A stretch of DNA of 64,000 nucleotides from Gloeopeniophorella convolvens (lineage: Eukaryota > Basidiomycota > Agaricomycetes > Russulales), in assembly GCA_022496205.1 (NCBI GenBank), contig WTXD01000007.1, positions 62,001 to 126,000 on the forward strand, in the 5' to 3' direction. The translations under genes and the position numbers were made by a program. Shown in pieces: positions 1 through 9,822 of the stretch (positions are counted from its first letter, which is position 1; the number at the start of each line of letters is the position of its first letter). The notes beneath the pieces are model-generated. The model was not told where the DNA came from, ran no database searches, and worked only from the letters and a program-made list of their open reading frames with translations.

Positions 1-632
1 ACCCCAAGACGCTCGAGTTCCAGGTGGTGCGCACGACGCTCCTGCCCGGGCTGCTCAAAACCGTGCGCGAGAACCGCTCGCACGCGCTCCCGCTGCGCAT
101 CTTCGAGGCGGCCGACGTCGTCGTGAAGGACGCCGCGCGCGAGCGGCAGGCGCGCAACGTGCGGCACGCCGCGGCGCTGTGGTGCAACAAGAGTGCGGGC
201 TTCGAGGTCGTGCACGGGCTGCTCGACCGCGCGATGGCGATGCTCGAGGTGCCGCGCGTCGCGCGCGCCGACGCCGCGGCCGAGACGGGGTACTACATCC
301 GCGAACGCGAGGGTGCGTGCTGCCCACACACGCGCGCACGGGTCTTTGACTGACAGACGGCGCGCAGATCCGACTTTCTTCCCCGGCCGCGCGGCAACAA
401 TCTTCTACCGCCCCCTCCGCCGGCAGCCCCGCGCACGGGAACGCTGCAGAAGGTCAAGGACGCCGTGCTGGGCGGCTCGGAAAGCCGGGACGTCGAGATT
501 GGGCGGCTGGGCGTGCTGCACCCGAGCGTGCTTGAAAAGTTCGAGATCGGGTATCCGTGCTCGGCGGTCGAGTTTTCGCTCGAGCCGTTCAAGGCAAAGA
601 TGCCTACGATGTGGACGAATGACGACGTCTGA
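1..632 (+). CDS. FRS1: Phenylalanyl-tRNA synthetase beta subunit, 3' end (frame broken)
   Basis: This is the C-terminal part of the cytosolic phenylalanyl-tRNA synthetase beta chain, which with the alpha chain forms the tetramer that charges tRNA-Phe. The 5' part lies before the window. Exon 1 (codons from base 3 to 312) reads PKTLEFQVVRTTLLPGLLK and the core block RIFEAADVV. An intron at 313-367 (GTGCGT...CAG) follows. Exon 2 (368-632) opens with DPTFFPGRAATIFYR and ends with the family's closing block DVEIGRLGVLHPSVLEKFEI and MWTNDDV-stop. These two parts of exon 2 are in different frames. One base is missing, most likely in the C tract at 411-415, and no GT occurs there that could start an intron. 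The alpha subunit lies 9 kb downstream on the other strand. Identity is sure; the frame break is probably a sequence error. Confidence 0.93.
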
Positions 633-674
633 GCGCGCGAGCGATGACATGAAGGAGAGGAAGAAGTGTAGAAC

Positions 675-683
<9 letters not shown>

Positions 684-707
<24 letters not shown>

Positions 708-710
708 TGC
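684..710 (+). repeat. Pure (TGC)9 trinucleotide tract
   Basis: Nine uninterrupted TGC units, preceded by imperfect CTG/TTG units from 674. The tract starts about 50 bases after the PheRS beta stop codon, so it probably lies in that gene's 3' untranslated region. Confidence 0.9.
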
Positions 711-918
711 GCGATGTAATTAGATCTCTGAAGGGAGCATTGTCTGTGCGCTACGGCAAGGGATATACGGTCAATTATGGAGACCTATATGGTGTGGGGT
801 AATGATACACAGCGTAAACGAGAGTCTGACTACGGGCTCGAGAGAGAAATAAATTCGAAAGCACACAAAAGTGTCCGCTTCCACAGTGGTGACCTGGGCT
901 GACTTGTGCCACACAACC

Positions 919-2548
919 TCAGAGCATCCCCGCCGCGCGCATGTCCGCCAACAACTGGTCGTCGTCGCGGAACGCCTGGATGACCTGCCGCTGCCGCTCC
1001 GGGTCGTGCGCATACATCGCAATGACCATCTCGCGCGTGGCCTCCCGGTCCGGCGACACTGGCAGCGCACGGCCTTCCTCCACCTCCACCGCCACTGCGC
1101 CGCCGTCCTCGTCCTCGTCCTCGGCGCCGTCCGCGCGCGGGCGCCGCGCCAAGCCGAGCCCGGAGCGCAGCAGGCCGCCCATGTCGCGGATCGGCGCGCC
1201 GACCATGGCGTGCAGGCGCGACGAAAGGTGCGACTGGCCCGCGGCGTCGCTCGCGGCGACGGTGGGCTCGCGCTGCGATGCGAGAATGTTGCGTTCCCAA
1301 CGCTTGACGCGCCAGAAACTGAGCAGCGAGGTGAGGAGGATGAACCAGCCTGCGGAGCGCGTCAGACCCACTGCGCATCTCACGGCCGTGGGAGGCACGC
1401 ACCGATGGTCATAAGGAAGAACGAGAGCCAGTCGGTGGTCGCGTCGCCCGCATAGACGTCGTCCATCGTCGCGCCGGGCACGGTGCCGGATGGCATGCCG
1501 TCGACCATAGTAATGTTGAGGTTGCGGTAGTACTCCTCAGCCTGCTCCTTGGTTTCGAATGTGGGCCGGGGCGGCGCATCATCTTGGGCGCCGCCGTTGT
1601 AGGGCCCGCCGACGCCCCACCAACCACCGCTGTTGACGTCGTCCTCGAGGCGGCTGCGGAGGGCAAAGCCGTACTGGATAAGGGTGACGCCAAGTCCAGC
1701 GCGGGAGCCGAAGCGCGCAGCATGGGTGGTGTGGAGGAGATAGGTGAGGAGGAAACCGACGAACTGGAAGGAGATGGAGATGAGGAGGTTCCAGAGGAAG
1801 GAAAAGACGGAGCCGGTGGGGAGGTTGTCGATGATCATCTCATCCGGCGAGGACGGGGCATGCACGGTGGTTTCCCAATAGGGCGGGACGGCGTCGAGCT
1901 GTGCTGCCGCGTATGACGGCGGTGCATCCTTCTGGGACTCCTCGGGAACAAGGAAGACCTCGTCGCCTGAGAGGCCAGGACAGCGTGAGTGGAGGAAGAG
2001 GAAGGACAGGAGTGGCGAAACGGACCGTCACGAATCTGCACTGGTCGAGACGGCTTTGCAGTCACATTGGCAAACACACCGTCGTTGTTGATGCCGCCGC
2101 CGACAACGCCCCCTGTGGGCTCGTAATCTAAACGAAAGCGTTGCACGTACGAGTTGGGCAGGACAGCTCTGGCGGTCCTGCGTAGCCAATTGGCGCGAGG
2201 CGCATCTATGTGCCGTACATCTGATGGGGATGGGATGAGTCCATTGGAGTTGCCGATCTCATTCGGAAGGGCCGTTGACGAGGGACGGGGCGGCGAGCCT
2301 GGTGGAGGGAAGCTGGCATAGTCAAAGTTCTCGAAATCGTATGTGGCAGGGGAGGGAGGGTGAGGGGCAGAGGTGGAGGACGAATACGAGCTGGGATTGA
2401 GTGGACGGGACTCTGCGTGGGGGTCGTCGTGCCCATAGTCGTCCTCGTCGTCGTCCTCTTCGTCGTCGTCGTCAAAGGCGGCCTCCATTTCGTGGTTCAG
2501 GAGGGGATCTGTGTGGGGATTTGGGAGGGGAGCATATCTTGCAGACAT
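919..2548 (-). CDS. BSD2: Bsd2/NDFIP-type PY-motif membrane adaptor
   Basis: Three exons (2032-2548, 1403-1966, 919-1349) encode about 503 residues. The long N-terminal region is acidic and Ser/Pro-rich, with an aspartate/glutamate run near residue 25. The middle carries two PY-like motifs close together, PPSY and PPYW. In Bsd2 and NDFIP proteins such motifs recruit the HECT ubiquitin ligase Rsp5/NEDD4 to sort metal transporters and other membrane cargo to the vacuole. Hydrophobic segments follow (around SVFSFLWNLLISISFQFVG, DWLSFFLMTIG and GWFILLTSLLSFW), consistent with the family's three spans. The C-terminus is soluble. The start is the ATG at 2548, which directly precedes SARYAPLPN; an in-frame upstream ATG would add an unlikely extension. 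Assignment rests on motif order, so it is good but not certain. Confidence 0.82.
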
Positions 2549-3059
2549 TGGGAAACGAGTGGCAGGTCGAGGAGACGTGTTTGGCCCGTGGGTCGACTCA
2601 CTCACGTCCCATTTCGGCCGGCCAATCAGGGCCGTCCCCTGCCTTGCGACCAACGCTGGTCGTCTCGTCTCCTTTCCAACCAGTACAACACACACTCAAC
2701 AATGGCAAAACCTCTCTCGTGTTTGCTAGGGTACTAATCTGGATATCTTTACAACCAACATCATGGTGCATCGCAAAGCAAGAACCTCGGCCATAGTACT
2801 ACACGCTCCAGACTCGTTCTTCCCCGTCCAATCAGCTGGTCAGCTGGTCCGCCCTCTCCGGACGAGCACCTCTCTTGCGCCCGTTTCGGACTCTAGCAGC
2901 ATTGGCGGTCATCCAACGAGTCGCCCCCCATCTGACAAGAATGTCTCCTCTGTCGTCTCTATGTGCGCGCCAGCGCAGCACAGACCTGTCTGGGCACTAT
3001 AATCCATCAATCAGCATGCGAGGCCATGACGACAATGGTCTGGACGCGTCTTACCTGGG
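2549..3059. other. Intergenic, no gene seen
   Basis: Lies between the start of the Bsd2-like gene and the end of the next minus-strand gene. Open frames here are short and lack protein-like composition. It probably holds the Bsd2-like promoter and the 3' end of the upstream gene. Confidence 0.6.
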
Positions 3060-3662
3060 TCATGTGCGGTACAAATCGGTGCAGTTGGCTTCTTTCACGA
3101 GGCGATTGACGCGATGGCAGCTCTCCATGCGGGCCTCCATGAGCTGTCCAAAGAGCTCGAGAAGGCGCGTGCCAGCTTCTGCGGAAGCGTCACGGCGGAC
3201 GCGGCGATGGCGACGCTGGAGACTGTTGGGGCCGATGCCCTCGAGTCTGAGTTTGAAGCTCTGCTTGCGCTGGAGCCAACGCGACTTTGGATGAACCTTT
3301 CCCTGGGACGGCGGAGGGGTGGTGGGTTCGGCCTTGATGGACTGCATATCCGAGTCATCGGTAAGACCCGCGGATGAATCAGCCGACGATGATAGGGCCT
3401 TGGCTGTTGCGGCAGCGGTTATGGAATCGTGGCCCTTTGCCGTAAGCGCGAGCTCGAGGGCTGCACGCGTGCGATGAACCCATAGTGACTCTTGCTGATA
3501 GAACGAGACGAGCGAGTTGAGGAGGACAACAGACGTGTCGACGGGAGCGTCGGTAAGTGTCTGCGGAGGAGAGAAGGGTGGAGTGGGGAGAGCAGTATGG
3601 TCGTGCATGGGAGAGTCTGTGAGGGTAAGCTCGGGCTTGATGTCGAGGGAGAGGAGGGACAT
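3060..3662 (-). CDS. Unknown small basic protein
   Basis: A single open frame of 200 codons starting MSLLSLDIKPELTL. I do not recognise a family. The N-terminal third is Pro/Ser/Thr-rich. The central part holds a helical block (LLNSLVSFYQQESLWVHRTR), and the C-terminal third is strongly basic (around SRWLQRKQSFKLRL and RRHRRVRRD) before a leucine-containing helix (RLLELFGQLMEARM). The basic part could bind nucleic acid or a nuclear import factor, but that is only inference. A strong donor-like CAG-GTAAGA lies just past the stop codon, so a 3' UTR intron is possible. It is divergent from EMC10 across a CCAAT-rich spacer. The start at 3662 was chosen because upstream sequence is low-complexity. 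Confidence 0.6.
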   Translation of the reverse strand: MSLLSLDIKPELTLTDSPMHDHTALPTPPFSPPQTLTDAPVDTSVVLLNSLVSFYQQESLWVHRTRAALELALTAKGHDSITAAATAKALSSSADSSAGLTDDSDMQSIKAEPTTPPPSQGKVHPKSRWLQRKQSFKLRLEGIGPNSLQRRHRRVRRDASAEAGTRLLELFGQLMEARMESCHRVNRLVKEANCTDLYRT

Positions 3663-3816
3663 TGCGTATATGCGGGGGACGGCTGATGGGGGGGGGAAAA
3701 GGGGAATGGGAGAAAGGCGGAGGGAGGGGATGAAGGTGGGCATATAAAAAAGGAGAGCGGGCGAGTCTCGACCGTTGTCTGGCCGTTTCGCATCGCTGTG
3801 ACAGCGGAGGCGGGGG

Positions 3817-3951
3817 CCAATGGGCAGTGAGGAGGGCGAGGGAGCCAATCGCAGGAATGGCATCCAATCCCCTTGCAGCTTCCCTTGAGCCATTCCGAGT
3901 TCGAGGCCACTCGCTCGCCCAATCCCGGCCTAGACCCAGCGAACGGCCAAT
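3817..3951 (+). promoter_or_regulatory. Cluster of five CCAAT boxes in a divergent promoter
   Basis: CCAAT occurs on the plus strand at 3817, 3845, 3864, 3919 and 3947, all in the same orientation, inside the 339-base space between the divergent starts at 3662 (minus) and 4002 (plus). CCAAT is the site of the HAP/NF-Y complex. The density suggests that one or both genes are controlled by it. Binding is inferred from sequence only. Confidence 0.6.
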
Positions 3952-4001
3952 CAGAGTGCCCCGATGGCGCCCTCCCCGCGCCCCCGCTCACCGCAATCCA
4001 C

Positions 4002-4867
4002 ATGACGCCTCTCTTCCTTCTCCCTCTCCTCGTCTTTTCCGTCCAAGCCAGCCCGCGCCCCGCGGATTCGGCTCCCCTCCGTCTCCTCCATCGCGTCCTC
4101 CATCCCTCGCTCCCCGACCAGTCCTTCTTCCCCAGGGGCTCTCTCCTTGCCGACCAGGCCGGCCACGCCTACATTGAGCCAGCCCCGTCTCTCCAGCACG
4201 ATCTCCTCGCCTTTGCCGAGGCCTCTGCCCAGCTCACAGACGCCCTCTATCAATTGGCTCTCGACCCCCATACCGCCGAACCAGACACTCCCTGGCTGAT
4301 CTCTTCTGTCAAAGCAGTGCGTGCCCTCTCACGCCCTTTCCATGACCCCGCGTTCTGGAGCGTACCAGACGCCTCTTTGTCATCCGCAGACCGTGTCCCT
4401 CATTATTCCATCCCCTTTCCATAGTGCCACCTCGCCAACCAGGCCACCGAACACCTCGTCGTCCACCTGCCCTCTCCCGACGGCTCTCCGTTCGCCCTTG
4501 ACTATTTCGTCCACCCCATCCCCCCCAATGGCGCGTGCCCCTCTGGCCCCGCCGACGGTCGCGCTCTGGCCACCCCTCGCAACGCCACCATCACCTTCAC
4601 TCTCCCGGCCTTGCCACCCTTGTTCGTCGTTGCCATCTGCATCCTGTGCTTCTCGTTCACACAGGCCAGAGCTTCGCGTACCGCCGCCGCTGACTAGCAC
4701 TGGCGATCCCGTAGTTCAGGTCCCCGAGAAGACCTTTTTGCAAAAGTACTGGCTCTACATTGTCATCGCCCTTGGTGCCCTCCGTGCGTATCTCTGTGCT
4801 TCCGTTCCTACCCGCCTCTCACGCACCCACAGTCCTCGCCCCTGGTGGCGAAGAAGGCGCCAGGTGA
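4002..4867 (+). CDS. EMC10: ER membrane protein complex subunit 10
   Basis: Four exons (4002-4316, 4425-4621, 4665-4783, 4833-4867) give 221 residues. The protein starts with a signal peptide (MTPLFLLPLLVFSVQASPRP), continues with a lumenal domain, and ends with one membrane span preceded by the EMC10 hallmark VVQVPEKTFLQKYW and followed by a short tail. EMC10 is a lumenal, membrane-anchored subunit of the ER membrane protein complex, which inserts tail-anchored and multi-span proteins. The third intron-exon join (LPPL to PELRVPPP) uses a short 43-base intron. CCDC47, another ER insertion factor, lies elsewhere in this window. The PEKTFLQKYW block makes the assignment firm. Confidence 0.9.
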
Positions 4868-5216
4868 TCGTGATGGGCGCTGCTAGCACTGGGCGAACTT
4901 GACAGCCAATCGCACTCTTGTGTAATTCTTTCGCGTGACTGTCCTTGCTATTGCCTCATACCCCTTGTGACCCTCGCGTCAATAAACATCTGTGCACCAT
5001 AATCTCCGTAAAATTCCCGCAGTCCCTGACGTAGTCCGTTCCTTTAAAACAACGCCGCGAGGCGAGTGAAAGGCGTTTCTGGACCCTCGTGACAAGCCGC
5101 CATCATCGTGCAACCAATCTGATCATCCGCCGCCGCCAACGGCCACCCCAACACACCAACAGCGCGCGTATATTCTCACAGCGCGAATCCCATACCCCTG
5201 GTTCACACGTGCCATC

Positions 5217-5894
5217 ATGCCGCTCACGATTCGCCCCGCAGTTCCTGCCGACGCCCCCGCGCTATCTCGCATTTGTCTGCTCACCGGGGATGCGGGGCAG
5301 TCGGCCGAGTCGCTCCATAAACACGGTCAACTCCTCGGCCTCTTCTGGGCTCTCCCATACGTGCTTCTCCCCTCGGAGCGTGCTCATACGTGGGCCTATG
5401 TTCTCGCGGACGATACGGCACCCGACGACCACTCTACGGATGCAGTAAAGGGATACATCCTCGGAACATCCAACACGCGCGCCTACGAAGCAGCAGCTGA
5501 TGCGGAGTGGTGGCCGCCCTTGCGCGCTCGTTTCCCATCGGAGAGTAGCGGCGACGCCGACGACGAGAGGACCGAGGCGGACAAACGGTATATCGGCTGG
5601 CTCCATCAAGGGGTGAGCCCTGCTCTCGACACGTGTCTCGCGGTGAGCCCTGCGCACATGCACATCGATTTGCTACCGGAGGTACAGCGGCGCGGGTGGG
5701 GGCGGAAACTGATCGGATGCGCGGTGGATCATTTGCGAGCGCAGGGGATTGGTGCGCTGTGGCTGGGCATGGATGGGAGGAACGCAGACGCGAGGATATT
5801 TTACGAGAAACTGGGGTTCAAGGGAATCCCAGGCGCGCCCGACACGCATGTAGCGCTGTATTTCGAGGCCTGGAAGGGCGTAGAGCTGGCGTAG
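5217..5894 (+). CDS. GNAT-family N-acetyltransferase
   Basis: An intronless frame of 225 residues. It begins MPLTIRPAVPADAPALSRIC, the usual beta1-alpha1 opening of a GNAT fold. It carries the acetyl-CoA pyrophosphate loop as RRGWGRKLI (Q/R-x-x-G-x-G/A pattern) around residues 155-165, then GMDGRNADARIFYEKLGFK, the conserved C-terminal GNAT block. The acceptor substrate cannot be read from sequence; such single-domain enzymes acetylate small molecules or protein amines. The lack of introns contrasts with nearly every neighbour, where genes have 2-11 introns. Codon use looks like that of its neighbours, so recent transfer is not evident. Confidence 0.88.
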   Translation: MPLTIRPAVPADAPALSRICLLTGDAGQSAESLHKHGQLLGLFWALPYVLLPSERAHTWAYVLADDTAPDDHSTDAVKGYILGTSNTRAYEAAADAEWWPPLRARFPSESSGDADDERTEADKRYIGWLHQGVSPALDTCLAVSPAHMHIDLLPEVQRRGWGRKLIGCAVDHLRAQGIGALWLGMDGRNADARIFYEKLGFKGIPGAPDTHVALYFEAWKGVELA

Positions 5895-5978
5895 ACCGGG
5901 CGCGACGGCCGCACAGGCCCAGAGGCTGCGTCCGCCGCGTCGACTCGATATCCCTTTCCGGGTTACCAACCGTGTCGG

Positions 5979-6104
5979 CCAATCAGCGCACGCGCTCGCT
6001 TTTCCGGTTCGGACAAATTAGAGTTTGAGCTGGTCGTTCGCTGGCCAATCGCTATTTCCCGCATGACGTCACGTTCCGGCTGGCCTATCGCCGTCTCAGC
6101 CAAT
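5979..6104 (+). promoter_or_regulatory. CCAAT boxes and a palindromic CRE upstream of the PRM10-like gene
   Basis: CCAAT occurs at 5979, 6045 and 6100, and a full palindromic TGACGTCA sits at 6064-6071. All lie within 165 bases of the start codon at 6144. TGACGTCA is the classic bZIP (ATF/CREB) site. The combination looks like a genuine promoter, but no binding data are available. Confidence 0.6.
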
Positions 6105-6143
6105 CTGCACCCGAGCGAGTCAGCCAGACCCGGGTCAGCCAGT

Positions 6144-8874
6144 ATGTCTTCTCCCACCACGCCTGCGCCAGTGGACCCGCTCGAACGCAGGCAATCGCGA
6201 GTCCATTTTCGCGACGACTCGCCACCGACGCTGCGCAGCTCCCAGGCGCAGCCAGTCCTACTGCGCCCACGCGCCGAGAGCGCCGTCTCGCCCTTGTCAC
6301 AGACTCATCACGACGGCGCCTCAGAGGCTCGCTCCCAGGCCAGCCACCCACAGCCCGTCGCTTACCCCTCCAATCACCGCTCGTCCCTCCCGCGCTTCCG
6401 TATCCCCTTTCGCAGCAGCGAACTCTACGAGCCCAATGAACCCATGCCCAACCCCGCGCTCGAAGGCGTCACGCTCTACCACACCCAGCTCCCCGTCTAC
6501 GGCAGCGGCGCACCCGCAGGCGCCGTCGGGCCCGATTATTATGCACAGCGCCCGCGCGACAGCTTCCATGCATCGCGCGCCGAGATGCCGCCCGCGCGCG
6601 ATAGGTTCTCGCTCGCGTCCTACCAGCACCCATACGATATCGCCCCGCCCGCGAACGCGTACGACACCGCGCGGGTCGGCCCGACCCGCTTGAGTCTTGC
6701 CCCCGCCGACGCTGCAAGGTTCGGGGGCGTGCGTGACAGCATCGACGACGATAGCAGCAGCTCCGACGGCGGCGGCGCGCGGCACTTCCCGCCGCCGCGC
6801 TATTCCTCCCACGACGCCTTTGACATGAACACGGACATGGGCATGGGTGTGCCCCCCTCGCCGCAGCGCTTTCGGGGCGGTTTTGCAAACATGCTCGAGC
6901 TCTGGCGCGTGTACCGGCAGGCGCCGGCCGGGGCGTCAGAGTTTGTCGTCGCGCGCGACGACCGGGAGGCACGCCCGTCGCTCATGCGCGCGCCTTCGAG
7001 CGTGGGGTACGATCCGGACGATCCGAAGCTCACCGGCGTGGTCGCCGCGGCGGCGGGGGACGATCCGGAGGACGCGGAGAGCCAGTGCAGGCAGCAGATG
7101 AACCTGCAGTACACGACCTACCGCCAGCGCCGCAAGGAGGCGCAGAAAATCCGGATCCAGTTCAACGTCACCTGTCTGTGAACCTTGTTTCTTTTCTTCC
7201 TGCGCGCGCTGCGGGTGCCTGCAGAGACAGACAGACGGCTGACTTTTTTTCTTTGTTTTCCGGCACGCAGCGATCCTGAACCGCCAGCAGTTCATCATGC
7301 GGCTCGCCCGCTCCCTGATGACCTTCGGCGCGCCCTCGCATCGCATCGAGTCGCAGCTCGTCGCTGCCGCGCGCATCCTCGAGGTCGACGCTGAGTTCAT
7401 TCACTTGCCGAACCTCATCCTCGTTTGTTTCGGCGACCCGGAGACCAAGACGTCCGAGACACACTTTCTGCGCTGCAGCGGCCGGCTTGCGCTCGGGAAT
7501 CTGCACCGCGTGCACCAGATCTACCGCCGCGTCGTACACGACGAGATGAGTGCGCGTGCGGCCACTGAGGAGCTGCGCCAGATCCTTGAGAGCCGCCCGA
7601 TCTACGGGCTCTGGGCGCGCTGCTTCATTGCGTTTTGGCTGTCGGCGCTGATATGCCCGCTTGCGTTTGGCGGGTCGTTCGTGGACATGTTTATCGCGGG
7701 CTCTGGTGCGTTTGTGCTTAGTGCGCTGCAGCTGACAGTCGTTGCAAAGAGCTCGCTGTACGCCAACGTATTTGAGTGAGTTCCAAAAAAAATCATGGTT
7801 CAAGGGGCGTATTCATTGTCTGCGTGCTAGGATCACCATCGGCATCTTCATCTCGTTCGTTGCTCGGGCGCTCGACGGTATCCACAGCCAGATTTTCTGC
7901 TACTCTGCCATCTCGTCTGCTGGTATCGTCGGGATCCTCCCTGGTTACTTGATTCGTGGGTGATATTCGTCGCTTGTGTGTTCGTTGATCTTGACGGTGC
8001 CCAAGTCTCGAGTTCTCTGGAGCTGGCTTCGAAGAACATCCTCTGTGGCTCGGTCAAGATGGTCTACGCTCTCATCTACACGCTCTTCCTCGGCTTTGGT
8101 CTCCAGATCGGCTCTGACCTCTATCTGCTCTTCGACGTCAAGGCCCGCCACCACATCGCTGTGATCAACGCCGCGCTCGCCCGGACCATCATCTACACGG
8201 GCACCTTTGCGGTGGACAACGGCACTGGGGCGCTCCCCGACATTCCCTCCTCCGGCACGTTCTCGTTCACCAACAGCACGACGCTCCCGGGCATGCACAT
8301 GCAGCAGGGGTGCTACCGCCCGCCCGAGCGCGGCTGGTTCTTGCAGCCGTTCCCGTTCTGGTCGCAGTTCATCACCGTGCCGCTCTTCTCGGTGCTGAGC
8401 TCGCTGAGCAACTTGCAGCCGTGGCGCGAGCTCGACCTCGCCGTCATGGTCGTCATCTCGTGCATCTCGTACGCCGCAAACAAGGCCGCGAACCACTTTA
8501 TCTTCAATCGCTCCGACGTCGTCTCGGCCATCGGCGCGTTTGCGGTCGGCCTGCTGGGCAACGTCTACTCGCGCATCTTTGGCGGCACCGCGTTCACCGT
8601 CATGGTCACCGGGGTGCTGTTCCTGGTCCCCGTGCGTACTGCTGCGGTGTGTCCGTTGCTGACGACGCGCTGACGCGGTTCGTTGCTTGCTCGTCCTTTC
8701 CAGTCGGGCCTTTCTCAGGCGGGCGGCGGCGCCATCGCGGCGTCCGGCAACGGCATCGACATCGGCAGTGCGATGATCGCTGTCACCATCGGCATCACTG
8801 TTGGGCTGTTCATGAGTCAGGCACTGGTGTATATGTTTGGTACGCGGAAGAACGCGGCGATGTTCTCATTCTGA
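6144..8874 (+). CDS. PRM10: PRM10/ThrE-family multi-span membrane protein
   Basis: Five exons (6144-7173, 7271-7775, 7831-7955, 8006-8631, 8704-8874) give 818 residues. About 340 residues of disordered, Ser/Pro-rich cytosolic sequence precede the domain start RQQFIMRLARSLMTFGAPSH, the conserved opening of the ThrE (DUF1212) family, whose bacterial members export threonine and serine. Some ten hydrophobic segments follow, including LICPLAFGGSFVDMFIAGSG, the ILPGYLI-SSSLELASKNI block, and a closing GGGAIAASGNGIDIGSAMIA segment. S. cerevisiae Prm10 is a pheromone-regulated member without a proven substrate, so transport activity here is an inference. Its promoter carries CCAAT boxes and a CRE. 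Exon joins restore conserved blocks in frame, so the model is solid. Confidence 0.9.
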
Positions 8875-9822
8875 GCACGTTGCCGACGACGATCCGGCGG
8901 TTGTGTTGCGGCTGGCATCAAATGGCCAACTTATGCGCGCTCGCTTGCGGAAGTCAGCAATACATTGTTACGCATTCATCACCATCACGCGCGGCGCTTC
9001 TATGGGCTTCGCAGTCGTGTTTCTGATGCCCTCGTCGCGGGGCATTACGCATTTCTGGAATCCCTTGGTTTCGCATCTGTTGCTCTTGTACTTTACTACT
9101 GTCAGTGTTTCCACGCCAATCGACTCAATCGACTCTTGTTTCTCATGTCGCGCACGTAATGGCTTGTCTCGAGCGTCCGCGGCGCCCGTGTTGGGCTCCA
9201 CGCGTCATCTTGGCTTACATGCCCCAGGGCAGAGTGCTGAGCAAGCCGATCGGGGCGCGTCAATTTACTCTCGTGTCAAACTCTGCACGTGATGCACCCT
9301 CGTGCAGGCTCTGGTGGGCAGTGGAGTTTGGCGTTTGGCTCGATGCAGGCGCGTCAGGCCGGCGGCTGCGGACAATATATGCGCGCGCTCCCAAAACGCG
9401 ACACGCGACGCAGGTGGCGCCGGAGCAGCGTCCATGACGGTTGCAAACCGGGCTCATGGAGCGTGGGCACGAAGAAAAAGAGATTGCCGGCCGGAGCAGG
9501 CTTCGTTAATTTCGGAGCACGATCTCGTCGGGAATGCGGGCTTCTTGATAGAGAAGCGCGACACGACGCGCGGCTTGGCACCGATGGCTGGACAGTCTGT
9601 TTGCGGAGAAGCCGACGGTTGGCCCCGTATTCGCTAGCGAGCAGAAGCAACCATAAAAAAATAGTCGTAGTGAGCTTCTTTCTTCTGCTTGACGTGCAAA
9701 CTACGTCTGCCTTGAGGCTCGCAGCATCCGTCACGGGAAAAAACATACACTGGAGTATACATCTACTCGAACTCGAATATACCTTGCGTTGCTTTTGGAC
9801 TCGCTCAGCGCTGTCCTGAAAC
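8875..9822. other. Intergenic between convergent genes
   Basis: About 950 bases between the stop codons of the PRM10-like gene (plus) and PheRS alpha (minus). Open frames on both strands are short, overlap each other and lack recognisable motifs. I see no tRNA-like or repeat structure. It should hold the two 3' ends. Confidence 0.6.

Noticed and set aside
4951..5216. Possible upstream exon of the GNAT gene
   Set aside because: The ATG at 5217 starts the GNAT fold directly and the upstream sequence has no fitting donor.
8875..9822. tRNA gene or decayed transposon in the intergenic region
   Set aside because: I looked for a T-loop GGTTC-A pattern with pairing arms, terminal repeats and transposase remnants and found none.
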